From Tenacibaculum pacificus (GTDB lineage: Bacteria; Bacteroidota; Bacteroidia; Flavobacteriales; Flavobacteriaceae): a DNA stretch of 64,000 nucleotides. How positions within the stretch are numbered: the stretch's first letter is position 1; each line of letters opens with the position of its first letter. A model generated the notes under the pieces. That model was not told the DNA's origin and searched no databases. It saw only the letters and a list, made by a program, of their open reading frames with translations. Of this stretch, positions 42,125-51,200 are shown in pieces. The stretch lies in assembly GCF_027941775.1 (NCBI RefSeq), contig NZ_CP115917.1, positions 471,001 through 535,000 of the forward strand, in the 5' to 3' direction. The position numbers were made by a program, and so were the translations under genes.

Positions 42125-42982
42125 TTAGGCTCTTATAGGTTGATTCTGTATCAAATCGATATATAAGTTAACTTGTTTTTTTAATTGCTTACGCTCGTAA
42201 ATTGCATCTAAGAAACCATGTTCTAATACAAATTCAGAACGTTGAAAACCTTCAGGTAATTCTTTACCTGTAGTATCTTTTACAACACGAGGTCCTGCAA
42301 AAGCAATCAAAGCATTTGGTTCGGCGATATTAATATCACCTAACATTGCAAATGAAGCCGTTGTTCCTCCTGTAGTAGGATCAGTACATAATGATATATA
42401 CGGAAGTTTTGAGTCTGCCAATTGGGCTAACTTCGCAGAAGTCTTTACTAATTGCATTAATGATAAAGAAGCTTCCATCATACGTGCTCCTCCAGATTTT
42501 GAAACCATTAAGAATGGAAGTTTATTTTCGATAGCATAATCAATAGCTCTTGCTATTTTTTCTCCTACCACAGAACCCATTGATCCTCCAATAAAAGCAA
42601 AATCCATAGCAGCAATTACTATGTCTTTATTATTTGATTTACCTACTGCTGTACGAACAGCATCTTTTAATCCAGTTTTCTTTTGTGCCGCTTTTAAACG
42701 ATCTGGATATTTTTTGGTGTCTTCAAATTTTAAAGGATCTTTAGATGTTAAATCTGAATTTAATTCTTCAAAATTATTGTCATCAAAAAAAAGCTCAAAA
42801 TATTCATTACTTCCAATACGAACATGATATCCATCTTCAGGACTTACATATAAGTTTTTCTTTAATTCTTCTGTATCAATAACCTTACCGCTTGGTGTTT
42901 TGTACCACAAGCCTTTAGGAGTATCTTTTTTTTCTTCTGTAGGAGTTTGAATTCCTTTGTCTTTACGTTTAAACCAAGCCAT
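42125..42982 (-). CDS. accD: Acetyl-CoA carboxylase carboxyltransferase subunit beta, zinc ribbon lost
   Basis: The crotonase-like core is complete ([43 protein letters not shown]). The N-terminal ribbon that normally carries CxxC...CxxC reads [17 protein letters not shown] then [13 protein letters not shown]. The cysteine positions are Thr29, none, Ser47 and Asp50, so zinc cannot be bound in the usual way. Apart from this the gene looks normal (285 aa). It forms the transferase with AccA, which is not in the window. A weak hairpin at 42097-42120 may end its transcript. Confidence 0.95.
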   Translation of the reverse strand: MAWFKRKDKGIQTPTEEKKDTPKGLWYKTPSGKVIDTEELKKNLYVSPEDGYHVRIGSNEYFELFFDDNNFEELNSDLTSKDPLKFEDTKKYPDRLKAAQKKTGLKDAVRTAVGKSNNKDIVIAAMDFAFIGGSMGSVVGEKIARAIDYAIENKLPFLMVSKSGGARMMEASLSLMQLVKTSAKLAQLADSKLPYISLCTDPTTGGTTASFAMLGDINIAEPNALIAFAGPRVVKDTTGKELPEGFQRSEFVLEHGFLDAIYERKQLKKQVNLYIDLIQNQPIRA

Positions 42983-43106
42983 AGTTTAGTTTATATTTTG
43001 TTTATATTTTGTTGTTCGTTAGTGATTAACTCATTCATTTTAAGAAAAGAGCAGGCTACAAATGTAAATTATTTTTGCGAACTTTATATTATTATAAATA
43101 ATAAAA

Positions 43107-43132
43107 AAGCACTTAGAAGATTCTAAGTGCTT
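43107..43132 (-). terminator. Terminator of fbaA
   Basis: AAGCACTTAGAA/TTCTAAGTGCTT, a 12-base perfect stem with a 2-base gap, directly after the fbaA stop. Confidence 0.75.
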
Positions 43133-43153
43133 GAATATTAAAAATTAAAATGT

Positions 43154-44221
43154 TTATAATGTGTTTACATTATTTAAATCTTCAAAAGCCTTTTTTAAAC
43201 GAGTTTTGAATGTTAATTCACCCTCACGTAACCATTTACGTGGGTCGTAATGTTTTTTATTAGGTTGTTCTGAATCGTCAGGATTACCAATTTGACTTGC
43301 TATATAATCTTTTTTATCTAAAATATAATCACGAGCTCCTTCTGTAAAAGCATATTGTAAATCAGTATCAATATTCATTTTGATAACTCCATAACCGATA
43401 GCTTCTCTAATTTCTTCTAAAGTAGAACCTGATCCTCCATTAAAAACAAAATCGATAGTATTATCAGCAACAGCATATTTTTTAGAAATATATTCTTGAG
43501 AGTTCTTTAAAATTTTTGGAGTTAATTTTACATTACCAGGTTTGTAAACTCCGTGAACGTTACCAAAAGCAGCAGCAATAGTAAATTGATCGCTAACTTT
43601 CATTAATTCTTCGTATGCGTAAGCAACTTCTTCAGGTTGTGTATAAAGTTTAGAAACATCAACATCAGAATTGTCAACACCATCTTCTTCACCACCAGTA
43701 ATACCTAATTCAATTTCTAAAGTCATTCCTATTTTACTCATACGAGCAAGGTATGCTTTACAAATTTCAATATTTTCTTCAATAGGTTCTTCGGATAAAT
43801 CAATCATATGAGAACTATATAATGATTTTCCTGTTTCTTTATAAAATTGTTCACTAGCATCTAGTAAACCATCAATCCAAGGTAATAATTTTTTAGCAGC
43901 ATGATCGGTATGTAAAATTACAGGAATTCCGTAAGCTTCTGCTAATAAGTGAACATGTTTTGCTCCAGCTACAGCACCTAAAATTGCTGCTTTTTCATCT
44001 TCATTCGATAAGCCTTTACCAGCATTAAATTGAGCACCACCATTAGAAAACTGAATAATTACAGGTGCATTTAATTCTTTTGCAGTTTCTAAAACGGTAT
44101 TAACAGTGTTAGAACCTACAACGTTTACAGCAGGTAATGCAAATTTTTTATCTTTTGCTAATTGAAATATTGCTTGAACTTCTTTTCCGGTAGCAACTCC
44201 AGCTTTAATCGTATGAGCCAT
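43154..44221 (-). CDS. fbaA: Class II fructose-1,6-bisphosphate aldolase
   Basis: Zinc-dependent aldolase of the E. coli FbaA (class IIA) type. PVILHTDHAAKKLLPWIDG carries the catalytic Asp and a zinc His. GNVHGVYKPGNVKL and FVFNGGSGSTLEEI are the other metal- and phosphate-binding loops. Length 355 aa is typical. It works in glycolysis and gluconeogenesis and stands as a single gene with its own terminator. Confidence 0.97.
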   Translation of the reverse strand: MAHTIKAGVATGKEVQAIFQLAKDKKFALPAVNVVGSNTVNTVLETAKELNAPVIIQFSNGGAQFNAGKGLSNEDEKAAILGAVAGAKHVHLLAEAYGIPVILHTDHAAKKLLPWIDGLLDASEQFYKETGKSLYSSHMIDLSEEPIEENIEICKAYLARMSKIGMTLEIELGITGGEEDGVDNSDVDVSKLYTQPEEVAYAYEELMKVSDQFTIAAAFGNVHGVYKPGNVKLTPKILKNSQEYISKKYAVADNTIDFVFNGGSGSTLEEIREAIGYGVIKMNIDTDLQYAFTEGARDYILDKKDYIASQIGNPDDSEQPNKKHYDPRKWLREGELTFKTRLKKAFEDLNNVNTL

Positions 44222-44309
44222 TTTATATGTTTTTAGTTGTATTTAGCGGGTCAAAAATAAGGAATTTTAAACGTATTTGTCAAAAATAACAGTATGTGAG
44301 CATTAAATT

Positions 44310-46760
44310 TTAAAAAGGATAATTAATTCCGATGTTTAATACACGGTTTGAAAAGTTAAAGTTTTTAAACCATCTGTCATTTTTTAGATAAGGTTCATGC
44401 ATTTTAAAGCCAAAATCAACTCTAGCAATTAGAAAGTTAAAATCATACCTAATTCCAAAACCTGCACCAACAGCTATGTCAGTTAATGATTTTATATTAT
44501 TGAATTTAGCCTTTTCATCTGTAAAACTAGAATTGGTGATATCCCAAATATTTCCTGCATCAACAAATAAAGCACCTTTTAAAGAACCAATTACGTTAAA
44601 ACGATACTCAAAACTAGATAAAAATTTTAAGCTACCAATATTATATTCTAAACCAGGTGCACGAGTTCCTGGTCCTAAATCGTAAGTTTTCCAAGCTCTA
44701 ATATCATTAGATCCACCAGCAAAATAACTACGAGAAAAAGGTATACTAGAGTTGTCGTAAGTAATAATTGCACCTAAAAAAGTTCTATGTGCTAAAACGG
44801 TATTATCTCCTAAATTCCAATATTTTTTATACTGTATATCTGTTTTAAAATACTGAGCAATAGGTGTTTTAAAAACTGTTTTTTGGTTCCAAGTATTTGT
44901 TTTTTTAGATAAAATACCCATGAAATTTCCAGAATTAGCAACTCTAAATTTTACAAAAGAGAAATTAGTATCTTTTGTATTTTGTTGATTATTATATGTA
45001 TAGCTAAAAGCTATTTCAGGAATTAAAAAATCAGAAGTAATAATATTATATCTATTAAAAATATTAAGATTATTTTGGTATTCTAAAGGATTTGATGCTT
45101 TGAAAATTCCATCTTGTGAAACGTTTCTTATAAATTCTAAAATTCCAGAAGAGTTACTTGGTTCGTTAGGTGGTAATGTATGATTGGTGTTAGCAGTATC
45201 TACTTCTTTTAGTTTTGAATATTCCGAAGAATAGATATTAAAATAATTATCAACATTTAAGTTTCGAATATACTGGGTGTTAAATAACTCTAATTGAAGT
45301 GTTTTTTGTTTGTTGTATTTCCATTTATAATCTAAACCGACAGTGATATTTTGATTATCTAATCCTATATTTTTTTGATTAGCTCCACCAATTAAAAATT
45401 TTGTTTTTGGAAACATTTTTTTAGGAATAAGACTTTGTAAGCCAAAAGGCGCAACAAAACGAGGTACTTCTAAAGTAACATCAGCACCAATTTCCCAACC
45501 AGGACCATTATTTGAATTAAAATAAGAACCAAAAGTTGATATTTTAAATATTTCAGCACCCTTAAAAGTATTTCTATTTGTTAAAGAATATTTTAGAGAA
45601 ACATCAAAATTTCGAATATTAGAACGAGATAATTCAGTGTCTAAACCTAAGGTGTATTTTTCAATAGGTGTTAAAAAAATGTTTGCTTCTAATTCACGGT
45701 CATTTAATTCATGATAACGAATAGAGGTAGTTTTAAAATTTCTTAAGCCCCTTAAATGTGTTCTTGTTAGGTTGTTAGATAAGTCGCTATATACAGTATT
45801 TGGTTTTATAAATAATGATTGTGATAATATTTTAGGATTGTATTTTAATTTTTTATGAGCATAAAATCGAACTCCATTGTATAAAGCAGTGTCTTTATGA
45901 ATTGAATCTTTTTTATTGTATGTATAGTCAGTGTATACATTTATTCTCTTTATTTTTTGAACTTTAAAAGGAATAATTCTATCAGAAATTTTAACAGCTA
46001 CATTTGTTTTTTGATAATTTTGTAGCGTATCATTTTCAAACGATATATAATTTTCATTAAAATGATAAATTCCTTTATCTCTAAATAAATTAACTAAACG
46101 ATTCGCTTCTTTGATAAAGTTTTCATCTTTGTATTGATCACCAGATTTAAGAAAACTTTTTTCTTCTGATTTTTGATATAAAGAGTCAAGAATAGGGGAG
46201 GTTATTTTAGTTTTAATTTTGTTTAAAAAAGAAGGATTTCCTTTTGTTATGATATATGAGATGCTACCTTTTTTATTTTGAATAGTATCTTTTTTTGAGG
46301 TTACTTTTGATCTAAAATAACCTTCTGTTTGAAAATAGGCATTTAAATTTGTAATAGTTTTTTTTGTTTTTTTATCATCAATAATAATAGGTGCTTGTCC
46401 GCTATTTAAAAACCATTCATTAATTCCAATAGCAGTATTTGCTACTGAAATACTTTGTTTTTCAGAAAAAAACTTTTTAAAAAAAGCGTAAGTATTTGGT
46501 TTTTCTGTAGCCCATTTAGCAGGAGTTTTAGCTCCTACAGGGTTTCCTAAGTTATAAAAATATAATGATAAAGGAATTCCTAAAGCCTTAGCATTAGGAC
46601 GTTGCATTAATAATTCAGCAATATTTCCACTGGTGTTTTTTATACTATCAATATAAACAGTGTTTTTAGCGAGTAATAATTCATTTTTTTTAACAAATTT
46701 TATCGTACTACATTAACTGAATAAGACTATTAATAGAAAGAAGAAAGAAAGTTTTTTCAT
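44310..46760 (-). pseudogene. tamL: TamL-type (TamA/BamA-like) outer-membrane lipoprotein with a stop codon in the signal peptide
   Basis: The frame open from 46607 encodes 765 aa: POTRA-like region (about 30-320 of this frame), then an Omp85 barrel ending RVDFGFKMHEPYLKN and NIGINYPF. The same frame extends upstream to ATG at 46760 as MKKLSFFFLLIVLFS, TAA (46713-46715), CSTIKFVKKNELLL. That is a lipoprotein signal in which the residue just before the lipid Cys is a stop; one C-to-A change from TCA would make it. TamL is the lipidated TamA of Bacteroidota and is important for the envelope. Either this copy is mutated, the base is an error, or an unlipidated form starts at 46607. It diverges from the methyltransferase gene. 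Confidence 0.8.
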
Positions 46761-46831
46761 TAACTTTACGGCTGGTATTAAGTATCAAAAATACTGTTTT
46801 TTAGTGGTTATAATATGTTAAAAAAATAATA

Positions 46832-47566
46832 ATGAGTTTATCTAAAAGCAACCTAAAATTAATAACGAGTTTACAGCAAAAAAAGTATCGACAAAAACAT
46901 CAATTATTTATTGCTGAAGGTATAAAAGTGGTGAGAGAATTATTAAATTCATCATTAGAAACATCGCATATTTTTACAGTAGATACTTCTTTTGAAATAC
47001 CTACTAATGTTGAAAGTACTATTATTTCAGAAAATGATTTGAAGAAAATTAGTACTTTAAAAAATCCGAACAAAGTTTTAGGTTTATTTAAAATTCCAGT
47101 AGAAAATACAATAAGTGAAACGAATTTAACGATTGCTTTAGATGAAGTAAATGATCCTGGTAATTTAGGAACTATTATTCGTTTATGTGATTGGTTTGGT
47201 GTTACGGAGTTAGTTTGTTCTAAAAATACGGTGGATTGTTATAATCAAAAAGTAGTACAATCAACTATGGGGTCTTTAACTAGGGTAAATATTTCTTATG
47301 TCGATTTACCAAGTTTTTTGACTGATACTAAATTAGCAGTTTATACTGCAGATATGGATGGAGAAAATATATATGAAGCAACTTTACCTAAAAAAGCAGT
47401 TTTAGTTATGGGGAACGAAGCTAATGGAATATCTAATGAAATAGCAGCAATTGTAAAGCATAAATTAACGATTCCACGGTTTGGTGAAATTCAGAAAACT
47501 GAGAGTTTAAATGTTGCCACAGCAACTGCTATTTTATTAAGTGAATTTAAAAGAACCCTAAAATAA
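46832..47566 (+). CDS. TrmH/SpoU-family RNA 2'-O-methyltransferase
   Basis: The N-terminal substrate-binding domain (KYRQKHQLFIAEGIKVVREL) is followed by the SPOUT knot domain with IALDEVNDPGNLGTIIRLCD, VLVMGNEANGISNEI and IPRFGEIQKTESLNVATATA, the three SpoU motifs. Length 244 aa. It methylates a ribose in rRNA or tRNA using SAM; the exact site is unknown. It diverges from tamL, an arrangement I believe is frequent in flavobacteria, and ends one base before the convergent dNK gene. Confidence 0.92.
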   Translation: MSLSKSNLKLITSLQQKKYRQKHQLFIAEGIKVVRELLNSSLETSHIFTVDTSFEIPTNVESTIISENDLKKISTLKNPNKVLGLFKIPVENTISETNLTIALDEVNDPGNLGTIIRLCDWFGVTELVCSKNTVDCYNQKVVQSTMGSLTRVNISYVDLPSFLTDTKLAVYTADMDGENIYEATLPKKAVLVMGNEANGISNEIAAIVKHKLTIPRFGEIQKTESLNVATATAILLSEFKRTLK

Positions 47567-48172
47567 TTAGTTAATTAGAGCGTCTATTTTATCAATTATA
47601 AATTTTAAATCTTCATTATTATTAATGAAGTCTAAATTGTCAACATCAATTATTAATAGTTTTCCTTTTTTGTAACCACTAGCCCAAGCTTCATAACGTT
47701 CGTTTAGTCTACTTAAATAGTCAATACTAATAGAGTTTTCATAGTCTCTACCACGTTTGTGAATTTGACCTACAAGGGTAGATATGTCTGCTCGTAAATA
47801 AATTAATAAATCAGGAGGTGTAACTAACTTTTCCATTAATTCAAATAATGAAGAATAATTACCAAAATCACGATTAGTCATTAATCCCATTGCATGTAAG
47901 TTGGGTGCGAAAATATGAGCATCTTCGTAAATAGTTCTATCTTGAATTATTTTTTTTCCAGATTCTCTTAATTCTAAAACTTGACGAAAACGGCTATTTA
48001 AAAAGAAAACTTGTAAGTTAAAAGACCAACGCTCCATTTGAGCATAAAAATCATCTAAGTACGGATTATCATCTACTGATTCATAATGAGGATCCCAGTC
48101 ATAATGTTTTGCTAATATATTGGTTAATGTGGTTTTTCCTGCACCTATGTTTCCGGCAATTGCTACATGCAT
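47567..48172 (-). CDS. Deoxynucleoside kinase
   Basis: P-loop IAGNIGAGKTTLTNIL, substrate region VDDNPYLDDFY and QDRTIYEDAHIFA (DRS-like), and a lid with KRGRDYENSI. Length 201 aa matches bacterial dNKs that phosphorylate deoxyadenosine, deoxyguanosine or deoxycytidine for salvage. Its C terminus (DNLDFINNNEDLKFIIDKI) closely parallels that of the FolK-fused kinase at 37963, so the window contains two paralogues. Confidence 0.93.
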   Translation of the reverse strand: MHVAIAGNIGAGKTTLTNILAKHYDWDPHYESVDDNPYLDDFYAQMERWSFNLQVFFLNSRFRQVLELRESGKKIIQDRTIYEDAHIFAPNLHAMGLMTNRDFGNYSSLFELMEKLVTPPDLLIYLRADISTLVGQIHKRGRDYENSISIDYLSRLNERYEAWASGYKKGKLLIIDVDNLDFINNNEDLKFIIDKIDALIN

Positions 48173-48205
48173 ATTTTTTGAATTTCAATATTGGTAAAAT
48201 TACAT

Positions 48206-48238
48206 AAAAAAAGCGAGCTATTAAGCTCGCTTTTTTTA
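48206..48238 (-). terminator. Terminator of the secreted metallopeptidase-like gene
   Basis: AAAGCGAGCTATTAAGCTCGCTTT stem with A and T runs; may also act on the plus strand. Confidence 0.75.
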
Positions 48239-48249
48239 GAAGTATTATT

Positions 48250-51200
48250 TTAAAGAATTATTATTTTACTTGTATTTATCTTTCCGTCATTTTGAATTTG
48301 TATAAAGTAAACTCCACTACTTATTTTTGAAAATTCAATTTCGTTATTGAATTTACTTGAAATAGTAGAAAATGTTTGGGTTTCTAATAATTGACCTACC
48401 ATATTAAATAATCGGATAATAGTTAAATCTTTAACTTTAACTTTAAATTTTACGGTTATTTTTCCATCAGATGGTATTGGGTATATTTTTAAATCTGAGA
48501 ATAAGTTTTTATCATTAGCAAAACTTTCTTCAACATTTATAGTATAGTCTTCGACTTCGCCATTAAAATCTAATTCACAAGATTCAGGAAATTCATTTAA
48601 TTTTGTTGAAATACGTAAGGTTGTCGTACCAGTTAATGCATCTTCAGGAACTTTAATACTTAATGAATTAGTAGTAGTTAAATTATAAGTTTCTAGTTCT
48701 GTTACATCAAACTTACAATCTTGATTCCAATCAATCCATGCATATGTTTTTACTGTACTATTTCCATCAGTATTAATATCAACATTTAAATCATACTCTT
48801 CACCTCTTACGACATTTGTAGTTATTGCTTTGAAATCAGAATAACCCGTTGTTTTTGTTGATGAGTTATCAATTTCGCCAAAGTTAACATTGGTAATACT
48901 TATTTGAGAATCTGTATTCCCTGATGATTTACAGTGATTATTATTAATAACTAAAGTTAAATCAACTGATTTTGTCATTGAACTAGATGTCGCATTTACT
49001 TTAATAGTATAATCACCAATAGCTACGTTATTTAAGTTAGATACTGTTATAGATACTTTTTTATCTGAATTAATTACTATTGAAGTAAAAGTTACTGTTG
49101 AACTTACAGGTGCATTTTCTGCTGATAAAGTTACATTTTCATTAAAATCATTGAATGTTTTATAATCAATTTCATATTTAACTTCATTTACAGCTTTATT
49201 ACATATAGATTGTCCTACCGTTTTATTTGTTAATGTAAAACTAGGAGTAATTGTAATAGTATAATCTTCAACTTCTCCGTTAAAATCTAATTCACAAGAA
49301 CTAGGTTCTCCGTCATCATCAAGTTTTGTAACAACTCTTAATGTTGTTGTTCCTGATAAAGCATCAGAAGGAATTGTAATATCTAATCCACTATTACTTG
49401 TTGCTCCGTTAGTATTTGTAGTATTACCTAAATCATATTTTTCATTAGCATCAAACAAGCAGTTTTGATTCCAATCTATCCAAGCAAAAGTATTTACAGT
49501 TTTATTACCGCTAGAATTTGCATTAACAATTAACGGATATGTATTTCCTTTTATAACTTCTGTTGTAATTGCTTTAAAATCAGAATAACCTGTTGTTTTT
49601 GTTGATGAGTTATCAATCTCTCCAAGTTTAACAAGTGTTGTACTTATTTGAGAATCTGTATTACCTGATGATTTACAGTGATTATCATTAATACTTAGTA
49701 TCAAATCGATAGATTTTGTAATTGAATTAGAGGTAGCATTTACTTTAATAGTATAATCACCTACGGTTACATTATTTAAGTTATCTATTTTTAAAGTTAC
49801 CATTCCATCTGTACTAATTATTGCTGAAGTAAAAGTAACTATCGAATTTACAGGTGTATTTTCTGTAGATAAAGTTACGTTTTCATCAAAACTATTGAAT
49901 GTTTTATAGTCAATTTTGTATTCAACTTCATTCACAGCTTTATTACATATAGATTGTCCTACCGTTTTATTTGTTAATGTAAAACTAGGAGTAATTGTAA
50001 TAGTATAATCTTCAGCTTCTCCGTTAAAATCTATTTCACAAGAATTTGGTTGCCCATCATTAGCTAGTTTAGTAATAACTCTTAATGTTGTTGTTCCTGA
50101 TAAAGCATCTGAAGGAACTATAACTTTTAATCCACTATTAGCTGTTGCTCCATTATTATTTGTAGTATTACCTAAATCATATTTTTCATTCGTATCAAAT
50201 AAGCAGTTTTGATTCCAGTCAATCCAAGCAAATGTTTTTACAGTTTGATTACCATTAGAATTAGCGTTAACAATCAATGGGTATTTTTCTCCTTTTATAA
50301 CTTCTGTTGCTATTGTTTTAAAATCAGAATAACCCGTTGTTTTTGTTGATGGATTATTAATTTCTCCAAATTTAACAAGTGTTGTGCTTATTTGAGAATC
50401 TGTATTACCAGTTGCATTACAAATATTATCATTAACATTAAATGGAACTTCAATTGATTTTGTAATTGAATTAGCTGTTCCTGTAACAATTATTGTATAG
50501 TCACCAATAGGTGCATTATTTAAATTAGAAAGTGTAAATTTTATAAGTCCGCTTGTATTTATTGATATTGGATTTAAGTTGCTTGTTGTATTTGTAGGAG
50601 TTCCTGAAACAGAAAAACTAACATTTTCATCAAAATTAAACAGAGCTTTATAATCAATTTCAAAAATTTGATCATTCACGGCTTTATTACAAATAGATAA
50701 ATTACCAGTTGTATTGGTTAATGTAAAATCAGCACCAGGTTTTTCTTCAATTTCTATTGAGTAATCTTCGGTTTCTCCATATTGACTATTCTGATCAGCA
50801 TTACATGGACCACCACCACTAGGTGAACCTGTTTCATAATACTCAATAGTTACTCTCATTCTAGTTTTACCTAATACAGCATTATTTGGTACTGTTATTT
50901 TTAAAGATGTTGTAGCAATATCACTTGTTCTAGCTCCTAAATCATATCTTTCAGTAGCTTTGTCAAATACATAATCTTGATTCCAATCAATAAATACATA
51001 ACAATGATCTTGGTATCCATCAGTATTAAAAGTTACACTAATTTCACGCTCTTGTGTTCTTTTTATATTTGTTGATATATTACTAAAATCTTGATAACCA
51101 TCTACAGAGTCATTTAAAGAGTTGTTATTAATTGTATTAAAAGTAACGTTAGATATATATTCAGCACCACCTGTTTCATCAGGATATTCTAACGAACAAT

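Noticed and set aside
48540..51200. CRISPR-like or non-coding repeat array
   Set aside because: The repeats are 744 bases long, in frame, and encode repeated GEVED and Ig-like domains of one protein.
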